DNA from: Helianthus annuus
Lineage: Eukaryota; Streptophyta; Magnoliopsida; Asterales; Asteraceae
DNA: 64,000 bases
NCBI RefSeq assembly: GCF_002127325.2
Contig: NC_035433.2
Coordinates: forward strand, 82,526,079 to 82,590,078
Direction: 5' to 3'
A program made the position numbers and the translations under genes. Under the pieces are notes generated by a model. The model searched no databases and was not told where the DNA came from. It saw only the letters and a list, made by a program, of their open reading frames with translations. Below, piece by piece: positions 45,730 to 58,106 of the stretch; within the stretch, counting starts at the first letter, position 1; every line of letters begins with the position of its first letter.

Positions 45730-46080
45730 ACTTCTCTTGACACGCGAACAATGACACGCGTATATTTTATGACATTCAAAAGCGTATGTCAAGAAAAAAA
45801 TGTCATGGTTTACAAAATTTAATAAATCTATGACATTCTTTTTTGTGTGTCATGTTTTTAGCGTCATAAAAAAAACAATATTTATCTTGACACGCAAACA
45901 ATGACACACGCTCATTTTATGACATTCGAAAGTGCCTGTCAAGAAAAAAATGTCATGGTTTTACAAAATTCAATATATTTATGACACATTTTTTTTGTGT
46001 GTTATCCTTTTAGCGTCATTAAAAAACAAGATATATCTTGATAATCGAATAATGACACACGCTTATTTTATTGTGAAGGT
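45730..46080. repeat. CACTA left subterminal repeat array
   Basis: Three copies of a unit of about 145-156 bp starting TCTTGACACGCGAACAATGACACGCG-like sequence (starts near 45733, 45890 and 46034), each with internal TATGACATTC and TGTCATGG motifs. In En/Spm such motifs bind the element-encoded DNA-binding protein; that role here is inferred. Confidence 0.75.
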
Positions 46081-47054
46081 CCCATAATTTATCCTGGTAA
46101 AATGACTTTAGTGCATCGGCCTTTGGGAGGGAATTTTTGAAAGGGGGGAATATTAGTGAGTAGGAAAATTTGATATTAGTGGAGGGAAAATTGACAAATT
46201 TAAATTATTTAACTAATTTTAGATAGAATAAGCTAACATAAAAATTGAATTAGTTCTTAATAATTATCATATATTCTGTATATAAAACTATAGAGTGTAA
46301 ATTAAAACCTTCATATAAAATTCAATTCGGTTTATTAAATTATAAATAAAAAGTGTTATATACACCTTGCAAAATGTTGTTAATATCATAAATAAGAAGT
46401 GTTATATACACCTAGCAAAATGGGTGGGTTAGTTCAAAAAGGGTAACAATCATAGTGAATTCGTGTCATAATAGGTGGTCAAAATGGGCCATCTAAATGG
46501 AGTATAAATTTGGTTCGGTCAAAACGTGTTTTTGTTAATATTTGTTTGGATCAAAACATCCACTATAATACATTAAGACATATAGTATTTAATAACCCTT
46601 TATGACCTATAAAGACTCACCACATCCTGATATAACATTTTAAGACCCAATCCAATATAACATAATAAAACATGTCATTCATGATCCATTAAGAGTCAGT
46701 ATTACTATTAAAGCACAATACAGTCTATTAAGAGATACATAATCATTTATTGTACATCCTCGTCTAATATGGTTGGCTCACTACAACCCAATATAACCCT
46801 ATAATACCCAATATGGTGTAATAAAGTCCGTCATCGTTCATTAAGAGCCATCTTGACTAGTAAAGCCTATTGATCAATTACAACCCATTATAATCCATTT
46901 GGAGTTAATGTGCCCTAACAAAGCCCATCCTGCTTACCTAAAAGTCATCATGATTGTTAATGCCCAAAATGATCAAATAGGACATATGATTAATGTGTTA
47001 TTTCTCGTTAAAGTCTAATGCAACTAAATATAACCTTTTAAGACGTGATACAGC

Positions 47055-47576
47055 AAGGGGTTCAAACGAGCCGAGCCCGAGCTTGACCAAGCTCGGGCTC
47101 GATTAACTTATGAGAGCTCGGGCTCGAGCTCGGCTCGATCCGAGCTTTATTTTGAAGGCTCGAGCTTGACTCGTTTGTATTTTCTCAAGCTCAAGCTCAG
47201 CTCGGGATCGGCTCGTTTATTATCTATTAATTAATATATTAAATAAAAATAATAGACTTTTTAGGCTCGCGAGCTCGATAAGTGAAGCTCGGGCTCAGGC
47301 TCGTTGACTAAATAAGCTTATTTTTAGGTTCTAGGTCGGCTTGTAAATAAGTTTGAATAAGCTCGGCTCGCCTCGGCTCGTTTACACTAAGGCTCGATAT
47401 GGCTCGACTAGCCTAACGAGCTTCACATACGAGGCTCGAGCTCGGGCTGGATAAACAAACGAGCTTTATTTTAGGCTTAAGCTTAGCTCGGGCTTGATAA
47501 GACTTGGCTCGTTTTGAGGTTTTTCTCGAGCCGGTCTCGAGTAGCCCGTGAGCCGCTCGGCTTGTTTGTACCCCTA
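47055..47576. mobile_element. hAT-type MITE with 8-bp TSD
   Basis: 522 bp, TSD GATACAGC (47047-47054 and 47577-47584). TIRs AGGGGTTCAAACGAGCCGAG and, from the right, AGGGGTACAAACAAGCCGAG. Almost the whole body is made of GAGCTCGGGCTCG-like units on both strands, giving strong self-complementarity. Inserted in the CACTA element. A related fragment is at about 50968-51064. Confidence 0.88.
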
Positions 47577-48000
47577 GATACAGCCTAATGAAACCTATAT
47601 TGACAATGAAGGGCCAATATGAACCATCAAAACACATATAATCTAGAGTAAATTACCCTTTGTGTCCTTTATGTATTACCAAAATTATGAAATGTACCCT
47701 TTAAAAAATTTAATTTAAGTTTATGTCCAAAAATCACATGTTATATAACACTTTATATCCTTTAGGGCTAACCTAGTTAAGAGACTCAGTTTATGTCCAA
47801 CCTAACCCTCAAAGATCTAACATGATCTAATAAAGTTTATCATGGTCTATTAATAGTTATACGGCTTTTAAGGTCCGCATGGCACACTAAGAGTTATCAT
47901 GACCATGAGTTTAGTTAGGTTAAAGGTAGTTAATTATGATCAAAATAATGTCAATCATATGTAGTACTCGTCAACTAGACCACTCGGTGTGTGTGTGTGT

Positions 48001-48020
48001 GGGGGGGGGGGTGGGGGAGG
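48001..48020. repeat. poly-G tract
   Basis: (TG)n then a G run with a single T. A second longer G run is at about 48399-48413. Both lie inside the CACTA element; such runs are also error-prone in sequencing. Confidence 0.8.
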
Positions 48021-50102
48021 GGGTAGAGGGAGCCTATCAACGCCTTGCCTACCACCTTGTCCACATTGACCTTGGGCGTTGCCCAACACCCACTTGACTT
48101 TTTGCTCCTTTGCTCTTGCCTTCTTGGGGTTTCACCCACCCCTTCCATTTTGTAATGTAGAGGTTAAATCCCCCAATTTCTACATGGCGCCTACATGGCA
48201 GGGAATTTTCCCCTTGTCCTTGCCTACCACACTATGTAGTCTACATGGTGCCTATGGGCACCATCACCCATGGACCTTAGCTTCTTCGGGGAAATAACGC
48301 CCCATCCCCATACCATGCTAGCTATTGGGGCAGGGTGCTATTGATAGCCAGTCAAAGCAATAGCGAGCTCTTGTGTGTGTATGTGAGGTATTAAACATGG
48401 GGGGGGGGGGGGGGCTACTCTATAGAATTAGAATGAGGGGCTCCATCCCATACCATACTAGCTATTGAGCAAGGACAATAAAGCCCTCTAATTGACATGA
48501 CACATACATGAGACAACGAAGTCTCTCTCCATACAAGTCCATTTAGTTGGAATATGCGAATCATAATAAAATTTACAATTGAAACTTGTGAGGTAAAAAT
48601 ATAATATTTTTCATTATTATAAAAAAATATTATTTTTATTTTTTATCATAGCTAAATAAAATATATTGCTTAAAACATTTTATATTTATAACTAACATTG
48701 TAAAATTACGTCATATATATTTTTTATAATGGATTGTTTTCTTATATATGTTTTTTTTATTTAATAATAATTAATTTGTAAAATTTTACTTTTTGGTTTC
48801 CCTCCCAATATCCCAAAATTTTTAGATTTCCCACCCACTGTGACATTCACGCCCAAAATTTTTACTTTGGTTTCCCTCCCCATATCCAAAACTTTGGGGC
48901 GGTGGAACTGGTTCCAGAACGTGGAAGGCATCTTCATAAAAAATCGAAGGAATCGTTGTAATTTTCACATGTAGTTCGCTTTGAGAGTCGCAATTGAATG
49001 ATTGCGTCAATCTTTACTCTTCTCGTGGGTGGAACATTATTGTTGTTTCCAATTTTCTCAATCTGTAAGTTCATCTCTACTCAATTACCATTTTACTTGT
49101 AATTCATACAGGGGTTTTGATTATTAACCCATGAAAACTTGTAATGTTGTTCTTCATCCACCATCCAACTTCTAGTTTACGAATTATTTTCTAGAAAGGA
49201 TTGACCTGATTCTCAATATGCTTGTATTTTTTCCCTTTTATTATGTATTTCAGAAATTAATTTGCTTTGCTTTGCTTTGAGTTGAATGAAATCGAAATTA
49301 TATATGATTCCTTTTAGTATTATGCACATTGATGAAACAAATTGAACCAAATAATATGCATACTGATGTATTGATAGATAATAAATTATTTGTACTGTTT
49401 GTATGCAATTACGAACCTGTGGATTCGATAGAAGAATGTGCATTTTTTTTCTTTCAGTTTGCATTGAACCTCTACTTTAATCTTGTTTGGTGATCCCATT
49501 AGTGTGTTTACGTACAATGATCAAACTAGTTTGCCCATGTTATTTTTGCAAATATTACTTGTTCAATTTGATATCATATCGATTTACAGTCCAAAATATG
49601 CGTTTTTTGTTTTTGGCATTGCACTTTGAAAATGATGATCTGATTGAATGTGTTACTAAGAAGCAGATGTAGAGTTTCTAGGGTTTGGGTATGCTAGAAC
49701 TGGTATTGGTTTCAATTATTTAGGGATCATGTAATCAATGTAGGAGTTGCTCAGAAGGTTTGATTTTCAAGCATTTCATGTCTTGTCTATGTGTGTTTTT
49801 GATGACTTTAATGAATCTAATGATGAAATTAGTTAGTATAATTATTTTTATAGTATATATTCTTTATATTTATTTATTAATACCGCCTCGTGAGGCGAAA
49901 CCTCGAAACTTGTTTCTGTTCTTTTAAACCTTGGTTGGTGCTTGAACCCAAATTAGGGATTTTTTTTTTATTTATTTAACTTCAGTATCTTAATTGGATG
50001 AAACGAGTTATTGACTTAATGAAAGAATACGAGCACCATGCTTATCTGAATATTAGAATTTCACTTTGTTTTGAATGAGCAAATCATCATAATTTTCTAG
50101 TA

Positions 50103-50498
50103 GGGTAAAGTTCTTGTACAAATAATCTTAACATACTAAACATACAAATTGAAGGAAAACTCAAAAACTAAAATGCTAAAAACTAAACCCCCCCAAAAAA
50201 CCTAAAAAAATCTAAAAAAATAAAAAAAACACACAAATTATTTTATTTTATTTTTTTAACATTTTTTATTAAAAAATCGCTACTTTTAGTAGCAGCCAAA
50301 AAAAAAAATTTTTTTTGCTAACGAAATGTAGCGATTTTTTAATAAAAAATGTTAAAAAAAAAATTGTGTTTTTTTAGGTATTTTTGGTTGTAACTTTGAT
50401 AGTTGGTGGTAATTACAAAAATGCCACCTTGTCTTTTTGGGTTTTCCTTCAATTTGTATGTTTAGTATGTTAAGATTATTTGTATTTGATCTTTTGCC
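50103..50498. mobile_element. Mutator-like MITE
   Basis: 396 bp with inverted ends about 55 bp long (AACATACTAAACATACAAAT and its complement) and TSD TTTTCTAGTA at 50093-50102 and 50499-50508. The centre folds again (AAAAAATCGCTAC...GTAGCGATTTTTT). A 9-10 bp TSD points to the Mutator superfamily. Inserted in the CACTA element. Confidence 0.8.
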
Positions 50499-50967
50499 TT
50501 TTCTAGTATGTCATCAGGTGCAAGTTAAAACTACTGGTTACCATCTGGATGTTATAATATAACAGTATATACCTTGAGTAATATGTGATATTGGTGAGTT
50601 AAAAACTCAAAATTTTGATGTATATGAATATTTTAATAAACTACATATGATCAATTGTATATATGGATTACTAATGAGTTAAATACATGTTTTATTTCAG
50701 GTAAAGCTCCCCAAAATGTGTGAAGAATGCAAGTCTGGGGTTGGACATAATGTTTACATAATTCTAATCTTTTTTATCTAGTTTATTAATCTAGGGTGTT
50801 TCTGTAAAATCAAACCTTAACCAATTACAATCTTTTGCAAAGAATACTACTAATCTGATTAATACAAAATGAAATTACCTTTTTGCTATGAAAGTATTAA
50901 AAGATCTAGTTTGGGACCTAATATTCCGCGTTATTTCGATTAAAATTTTGACAAGAAAAATCGGGAT

Positions 50968-51064
50968 GCTACATGAGCCAAGCCCAAGCTTGAGCTCGTT
51001 TAACTTATGAGAGCTTGAGTTCGAGCTCGGCTTGGTTCGAGCTTTGTTTCTAAGGCTCAAGCGT
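50968..51064. repeat. fragment of the hAT MITE family
   Basis: GAGCTCGTTTAACTTATGAGAG and TTCGAGCTCGGCTTGGTTCG-like parts match the interior of 47055-47576. No ends or TSD. Confidence 0.6.
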
Positions 51065-52177
51065 GTATCCCTGTATGTATACAAGTGCATGTACTTAATG
51101 TAAATTCATGAGAAATCTATCTAAACGCATGTTGTTAGGTCATGGCCACATCCAACTTGGAAATTGCAGGTATGTCTATCCGTTGTAATTATTAATATGT
51201 ATTTAGTTAGGAATTTGGTATACTTTTTAATAGAACACATATTAATATATGAAAAGGATGCACACAATTGTTTATGTTATTGAATTTCATGATTTAATTT
51301 ATTTGTTGTAAGTTGTAACTATATATTTAAGTACTAGATTTGTTTACAATTTTTTACCTATCTAATTATGTTTTGTTTTAGATTTGGAGTTTTACAAGAC
51401 ATAAGTTGAAAGTTGGTTGCACCATGGTTAAATGGTTTATAACTATTCTAATGGTATACTTACTATAGTTTCTATTTGTCTGTTTTTTCTATGTCATGCA
51501 TATACATTAGTAGAAGCGGAAATATGACAATGTCAGTTCGGTTCAGTTACAGGTCAAAATGAGTCCTTGCCCAAATAGGTAGGTTTTAGTACAGATTCAC
51601 ATGCAATTGAGTGGTTCGTTAAGTGCTGAAAATACGGGTCATAACTTTGATACTGGACAAAATATGAGAAGGAGATCCTACTTAGCGGGTCAAGTAAATT
51701 TCTAACTGAAGATCTCGTCTTTGGAAGAAAGAACAAACAATTCTTATGTATTGAGGTATGTGTTTCTATTTTCTATCTTGCTAACTCTTGTTATACGTCA
51801 AGTTTTGGGACCCAAGGGACATGGTATACTTATTGAGTTGTAAATAGTTTTAGAGTCACAAAACTTGATACATGAAGTTTTGGGACATGATATGTTTATT
51901 GAGTACTAAATAGTTTAGGGACATGAAATTATGCATGTTGTTATATATCCAAACAAATGCTTAAATTCATATATTAGGATTAAATTCTGATTTTTAAGAT
52001 TTATTTTATTTAATTGTTGTCTCAGGTTGGGAAAGGAGTAGAGGAATACTCGGCTGCGGATATGGATGGCATTTGCGAAGATTGGTCAACTATGTATTGA
52101 CAAACAATTCTTTTTTTTTGTTAACATTAAAATATTTGTAGTATACTTGACAAATGATTATGTAATGGATTGTTTTG

Positions 52178-52217
<40 letters not shown>

Positions 52218-52299
52218 TTTATTAAAAAGATTTATTGTTTTTGTTATTGTACTTGTATCCAGGGCAAATTAGTAATTCTATAAAAAAATTAAACAATTA

Positions 52300-52570
52300 A
52301 AAGCATGACACGCGTAAATGAATGTCATACATATGTGTCATAAATGCTTGTCATCAATGGGTGTCATTAAAAAGTGTCATAAAATAAGTGTCATGAATGT
52401 GTGTCATTAAAAGATGTCATAAAATGAGTGTCATGAATGCACGTCATTAAATGTGTGTCATAAAAACATGACACACAAATGCATGTCATGTTAATTTCAT
52501 GACCCCTCAATCAACGACACGCTTTTGCGTGTCATAAGGACCACTTTATGACACACAATGTGCGTCAAGA
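52300..52570. repeat. CACTA right subterminal repeat array
   Basis: About a dozen GTGTCATAAA / GTGTCATGAATG / GTGTCATTAAA motifs at spacing of roughly 15-25 bp in mixed order, next to the right TIR. Confidence 0.8.
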
Positions 52571-53279
52571 AATGTGTATTTTCTAGTAGTGCCAATAGAG
52601 TTTTGTGGAAGGCTTGTTGATTAGGACTTGCAAGATTCAAAGTTTTAGCATCCCCCCCACACTTAAATTACACATTGTCCTCAATGTGTCCCAAAAATAA
52701 GTTTTTTAGGTTGTTTGAATGTGTAAAAGGGTGTTAAAAGCAAAATTTTATGTTACTGGCACTCTAGACACGGCCCCGTGGTGACCGGGCACGGCCCCGT
52801 GTTCAGGTGCCAGTGACAAAATTTAGTAAAGAAAAACAGAAGCCTGGACACGGGGGCATGTTCAGTGAACACGGCCCGTGTCCAGTTACCTGAACTTGGC
52901 GTTTTCTGCAGATTGCGCAGCATGGGGCCATGTTGGGCGGACACGGCCCGTGCTGGACTTGCTGTAATGAAGAAATTTTTGTCGGATGGCCCTGTTTTCG
53001 TGCGTGGGGTGATGTTTCTCGTTTCCCTTGTTATCCTTTACCATCCCGAGTGTGTTTTATTCATTACAACACCATTCAAACATTAAAACCATCATTTCAT
53101 TGAAGTCATAGAGAGAAATACATAATCCTAGGAAGTTAATATTTTAGATAATCGAGCACAAGAAGCTTAAACCAAGGAGTTCTAGCCTAAAAGTTATTCT
53201 AATTAGCAAAATTTCCGAAGAGATAATTCTCTCAGTTAGATGTGGCTTCAAAGAACTCCTTTCTCCGGGCATGGGTTCC

Positions 53280-53723
53280 TCATACGTCGGCGAGCCATTC
53301 CTCTATCTCCCTTGGGAGGAAGAAGGCGGGCTCGTTGGCGTCGGTTTGAGGAGGTACAACTTCCACCGGGACTTCTTGTAGATCTTCAAGGGGAGGCTCC
53401 GCTGGAATGTCATCCCATCCGGTAGGGTTGTTGACTCCGAGTGCTAGGTTCCAATCCTCTTGAGGGAGGATTGGTTCCATGGGAGGTGTTACAAGAATAT
53501 TTAACCTCTGGTGCAAGAGGTTAATTTCTTGAAAACTATTTTCCAGCCCCAACGTAAGATAATTTATACGGTCTATTAGGACCTCCTCCACCGAAGTCAT
53601 TTCATCGAGAGCTTCCCGTAGTGCCATGACGTAGTGTACAAGGGTAGCTTCAATGGAAGGCCTTCTTCCTCTTCGACTGTTTCTTGAATGTACAGAAGAT
53701 GTTCCATTGTTTTGACTTGACAT
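53280..53723 (-). CDS. element D ORF 2, unknown
   Basis: 147 codons. Arg/Ser-rich N-terminus (VHSRNSRRGRRPSIEAT), a helical middle (ALREALDEMTSVEEVLIDRI, NSFQEINLLHQRLNIL) that could form a coiled coil, and an acidic Pro-rich end (AEPPLEDLQEVPVEVVPP). No domain recognised. In the D internal region on the element strand. CACGGCCCCGTG palindromes lie on both sides (about 52768-52945 and 53776-53805). Confidence 0.5.
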   Translation of the reverse strand: MSSQNNGTSSVHSRNSRRGRRPSIEATLVHYVMALREALDEMTSVEEVLIDRINYLTLGLENSFQEINLLHQRLNILVTPPMEPILPQEDWNLALGVNNPTGWDDIPAEPPLEDLQEVPVEVVPPQTDANEPAFFLPREIEEWLADV

Positions 53724-54096
53724 TCTACGAAAACAAACCAGAAATAACTTATTTTAGTGAAACAGTACTTTGGACATGGCCCCGTGCTCAACGAGCACGG
53801 CCCCGTGTTCACCTTTCTGCAGAATTTTGGGTCAAGGAACCTCGAAGTTTTAAGTTATTTTTTCAATTTGTAAAGCCTTGTTGAGTAATAATAACTTAAA
53901 ACAATGTTATGCAACTTATTTTTAACAAGATTCCTTGAACTAAACTTCAACAATCCTTACAATAAAGCTTGAAATCTCAAGCTTTAATGGAGGTTTTGGA
54001 GAAAGATGAAGAAGAAGGAAATGGATAAAAGAGGAAAGGACAAGATGGTTGTTGGAACCTTCTTTTAGAACATACCTAGGATGGTAGGAGAGAAGA
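53724..54096. other. element D internal DNA, no gene
   Basis: Non-coding. Includes GGCCCCGTGCTCAACGAGCA and its partner CACGGCCCCGTG near 53776-53805. Confidence 0.5.
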
Positions 54097-56645
54097 TGTC
54101 ACACCCTCAAATTACCACTTAGGGAGTGTCCCTGTTAGGCGTGTGACCACTAGTAATGAGCCACCAATTACATTGAATCCATAAGTTTTAAATAAAGTTT
54201 CAGCATTTAATAGTAATAAAATCCAAACATAAGTAATTCAAAAAAACCATCAAGTTCAGCGGAAGCGTTAACGTAACATAATGTAAATACTTTCCAAACA
54301 TCCATAGTAAATAAATGTTTGATAAATAAACCCATCAATGCAACCATGACCACTCACGCCCTCCAGCCAGCAAGTTCCTGTTCCCAAGTACCTAACGACC
54401 TGCGAGCATGTAACAAGTGTATCAGACAAAGCTGGCGAGTTCACAGTTTTAGAAAACGTTTGTTACCAGTTGTATGTAAAACAGTTCACTGACAAATGCA
54501 AGTAATATTGTTAATATCTCAATTCCGAACAAGACGGCTCCTGATGTACATGACTGCCCTTTCGCACGTACTCCTATCCAGTACTGGGCCCGACTGGGTC
54601 ATTAGTTCACATCCGTCCTATCTAGGAGCGGTGTGAGGGTGCCAAACCTAAGTAGCGCTACCAACTAATACCCGTTACCCTCCAGGTAACAATATAAGGG
54701 ACTTACAAGAATGATAGGTGAGAATATTAACCAATATACCCGTTTTTACCCAAAAGACATATCCCTCCACGGGATACTCACTGTCTGTCCCCAACCACTG
54801 GGACGCATGCTCGAATGTAGTGAACTCACCTTAGAGTGCTCGGTAGGTTACGTTACTTGTGTATAATTGATTTACAGTGGATCAAATACTCCCTATCATG
54901 AGTACCAATATCAATCAGTTTTGAATGCACTTATTTTTGACATATCATGCATGTCTAATTCACATACTCTCTAATCACATACCACACAGTTCCATGTACA
55001 TGTAACACACTCACACTATCCTACGCATTGTACCAGTTAACCATGAAATGAAATCAGCCACATACATCATCATATCACATAGTAATAGTAGTAGGTGATT
55101 AAATCCCCAGTGTCCGTTGGTTTTTATGGCCACATGTATAAGTTCTAGCTCGTGCCAGTGTGTGATCCTTATGTCTGTCCGCGGCCCATCATGATTGGCC
55201 CACACAAGTACCGCGGACGGTTTCAAAGTGTGCGGCCCAAAGAAACACCCCGGTTCCGCATCACCCACTATAACCCGGAAGGATGCAGCCCAACAGTGCA
55301 AAGCCCACCCTGTATAGCCCCAAACAAGTGTGTGTGTGTTTCTTTAACTGAATGGGCCCAAGTAAGCAATCTAATGCACACAAGAGTATGGGCTCGGCTG
55401 GTGACCCGGAGTCACGCAGCCCAACCGTATAGGCGTTGGCTGAACAACCACTTAAACCCCTCGACCCAACCGTTTGAATATCACATCTAATATATCGCCA
55501 CAGTTTGCATAATTTAAGCTATTTCCTAAGTTTCTCATGACTTGGAAATATGATTCTAATACATAACCGAAACATCACATCATTTATCCGAATCTGTTAT
55601 TCCTCTTGCTTTATCAATTCACTGTTTCATCCTCAATGATTACACACACAGATATGTATAAGGACTTAAATTTCACACATTCATCTTATAAGTTTATCAT
55701 GACCTATGAGGGTATTTGGTGGTCACATAAAGTCAAGTGTTTAAAAGAGATAAGCTGCATTCCCATAACTAATTGTTGCTGGCCATATACCTGGATGATT
55801 AATAATGTTTGCATGTGAGTATAGTGATCATATTGTCAGGATCATGTGTGATAACAGTTATTATGTCGGCCATTACCAAACTAACATAGTTTATCATTCA
55901 ATTTCATATTCCATTAACACAACAAATCACATATCGAATTTAACGTTTTGTTATCTTTATTAATTGCCAAAACATATTTGAGTCCTAGCCTATGCTTAAA
56001 TATTCTTGTTTAATTTCCACATCTTGATAACTGTTATTATCACAACCAGTTTAATGCCATGATCATGAGTTCCATACGCTAATCACCAGTTAATCACACA
56101 CCAGATTTTTTGCACATCAACATTAGTAATCATCTGATTAATATGTGACTGATGGATTTACTTCTAATGCATGTTCATGACAATATCACGTAGGGCATAT
56201 ATACATATAAGATAATGAGAATAAAATACTAACCTGACAAACGAAACAAGGCAAACAATTAACACCCAAGAAGAAGTTGCGACCAAGCTGATTCTCCTAC
56301 TTGTTGCCGTCCACCTCAAAAGGGTGATTAGGGTTTGAGATTAAGTGTATGTTAATATGAGAGGCCATGTACATGTTACTTATATGCGCGTGTAACCATT
56401 AACTCAAGCTAACCGGCCCACTTTCAATATTAACCAGCCCACTTCTAAGTCCTGATTGGGTTTGTGTAGATAGGGCCTAACATGTGTGTATATTCGTTAA
56501 AACCACTAGCCGGCCCAATTACAGTGCTCGACTTGGGCTCTACCAAGCCCAAACGTAATTCCGGTGTGTAAATGTACTCGGGTTGGCTTCGGGTGTGTGT
56601 GCGTGGACTCACCATCGTCGGCCCAATCACAAGGATTACCAACCC
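54097..56645 (-). repeat. LTR-like sequence of another Gypsy family
   Basis: Starts TGTCACACCCTCAAATTACC and shares with element A the order AAGTACCTAACGACCTGCGA ... GTTCACAG, as well as wording like GTGAACTCACCTTAGAGTGCTCGGTAG. It ends near CCAACCCGTCACA, where an A-family LTR piece begins. No TSD found, so whether it is a solo LTR or a nested remnant is not settled. GC-rich GGCCCAnnn tracts at 55180-55450 and 56400-56640. Confidence 0.55.
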
Positions 56646-56948
56646 GTCACACCCCTCCAAGACCCCACCCCGCCTTGGAGGCGTGACATGCCCAGGATCA
56701 TAGCCACCAATCATATTGAACAAGCATGTAATTTATTTATAAAATCCAACACAATACAATTGGTGTCAAAACATAGTTTAAGTTTACAGCGGAAGCAAAA
56801 CATAAGTTTAGTATAAGTTTTCCCACAACGACCACGCCTCCCAGTGCAAGCTCCTTAAGCTAGGGACCTAACGACCTGCAAGGCATGTAACAACGAGTCA
56901 ACAACAAAGTTGAGTGAATTCACGGTTGGTTCGCTGGCTTACTAGCCC
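56646..56948 (-). repeat. element A-family LTR fragment
   Basis: CCACCCCGCCTTGGAGGCGT ... TTCGCTGGCTTACTAGCC matches 9001-9313 with small deletions. It breaks off at 56948 and D internal sequence follows. Confidence 0.85.
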
Positions 56949-57410
56949 GTATCGCGGTCTCCCAGACATGTGTGCGAAGGTTAGTATTCGTATCGTATCG
57001 TATGTAGAGAGTGTAAGACGGGGTTGCGAGTCTTTCAGGCGAATTCATTTTGATCTAAAAGAATGAAGGTTTTTGTTTGGTGAATAACTACAATTGTTTA
57101 TAATAGCACAGAGCGTTCCGCACAAGGAAGAGGGATGAATAATGAGAAGTCAGGATCATAAGATTAAACGATAATGACCTTGAAGTTCGGCTTGTCACAG
57201 AAGATCCCTTCAAATCTCTGTCCCTGGATGGTCCAAATGTGCAGGATTCTTGGCTGCATTTATAGAAAACGACAACATGCTGGACACGGCCCCGTGTGTA
57301 GGCAAGATCCTGACACATTTTGTCCGTATTCTGACGTAAAGTCAGAAAGGGAATCTTTTGGTGGACACGGGGGCGTGTTGGCTGGGCACGGCCCCGTGTC
57401 GAAAGGCTGA

Positions 57411-58106
57411 TTATGAAGATTGCCTATTTTCAAGGAACTTATCCGGATCGGGCGGTTCCTTACTGGATGGGACAACCCCAAAGTGCCTAAGATACCTTAA
57501 TTGCTCTAGATTAAGACGAGAACGCAAGAGGTTGTCGGTGAGGGTGATTCCTATGCTAAATGTAGGTGGACAAGTCCAACCCTTTTCTGGGCTCTCGTTA
57601 AAGAAGGTGTATGCCGAATCGCTCAGGTCTATGTATGCATCGAACGAAGTCGATGGGGAGTCCTTCACCGCACAATCGGCACAGGGACGACTATCGTCCA
57701 AGTCCTCGCTAGAGTGGAAGGTATTGTTGGGAGCAACGAGGTTGTTTTTATTTGAATGCGAACCCAACAATTCTTCTTGGTCAACGTCTTGAGATGAATT
57801 AAGGAAATCCATCTTAAGTTCTTTTAACCAATTAAGAACTAGATCTTCTAGTTGAAATAGTTCGTCGAGGAGCATTTCTCGTAGAATATCTGGTTGAGCG
57901 CATTCGAGGGAGAGATAAGGATTATTTTTACTTTCGCCCCTCTTAAGGCTACAGGAAAACGATGGGTCCGTATAGTGGGGCTTATAGTTTAGAAAATAAC
58001 ATTCTAATTCTTTATGACTGCCTCCACATAATTGACACCACGTACCATAAGAGTGCCGAAAGTAAAAAATATCATTATCACTCATGTTTGTGTCAGAAAT
58101 TACCAA
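57411..58106 (-). CDS. element D ORF 1: zinc-knuckle-like protein
   Basis: 231 codons; the first ORF after the D PBS (58374-58391). Either Met1 or Met8 could start it. CQLCGGSHKELEC at about residues 24-36 fits CxxCGGxHxxxxC, the Athila Gag-type knuckle. The rest is acidic (LREMLLDELFQLEDLVLNWL, SAYTFFNESPEKGW) and ends with RLNLEQLRYLRHFGVVPSSK. No capsid domain. Same position and same N-terminal motif as the element F ORF, but little other similarity. Role unknown; RNA binding is a guess from the knuckle. Confidence 0.6.
   Translation of the reverse strand: MVISDTNMSDNDIFYFRHSYGTWCQLCGGSHKELECYFLNYKPHYTDPSFSCSLKRGESKNNPYLSLECAQPDILREMLLDELFQLEDLVLNWLKELKMDFLNSSQDVDQEELLGSHSNKNNLVAPNNTFHSSEDLDDSRPCADCAVKDSPSTSFDAYIDLSDSAYTFFNESPEKGWTCPPTFSIGITLTDNLLRSRLNLEQLRYLRHFGVVPSSKEPPDPDKFLENRQSS

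Larger units (their letters stand above)
45714..52591. mobile_element. non-autonomous CACTA (En/Spm) transposon
   Basis: 6,878 bp. Left end CACTACTAGAAAATACAC, right end GTGTATTTTCTAGTAGTG, an 18-bp perfect TIR; TSD CCA at 45711-45713 and 52592-52594. Subterminal repeats of TGACACGCG / GTGTCATAAA type fill 45730-46080 and 52300-52570. I see no transposase domain in any frame. The interior holds two MITEs, decayed tandem repeats and short exon-like stretches with GTAAGT donors (for example near 49065). Confidence 0.93.

Noticed and set aside
45714..52591. Autonomous CACTA element
   Set aside because: No transposase domain or long ORF in the 6.9 kb interior.
53240..53425. + strand frame of 61 codons
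   Set aside because: Overlaps the longer - strand ORF 2 of element D.
55152..55490. 112-codon + strand frame
   Set aside because: Lies in an LTR-like region with repeated GGCCCA tracts; no recognisable domain and no matching signals.
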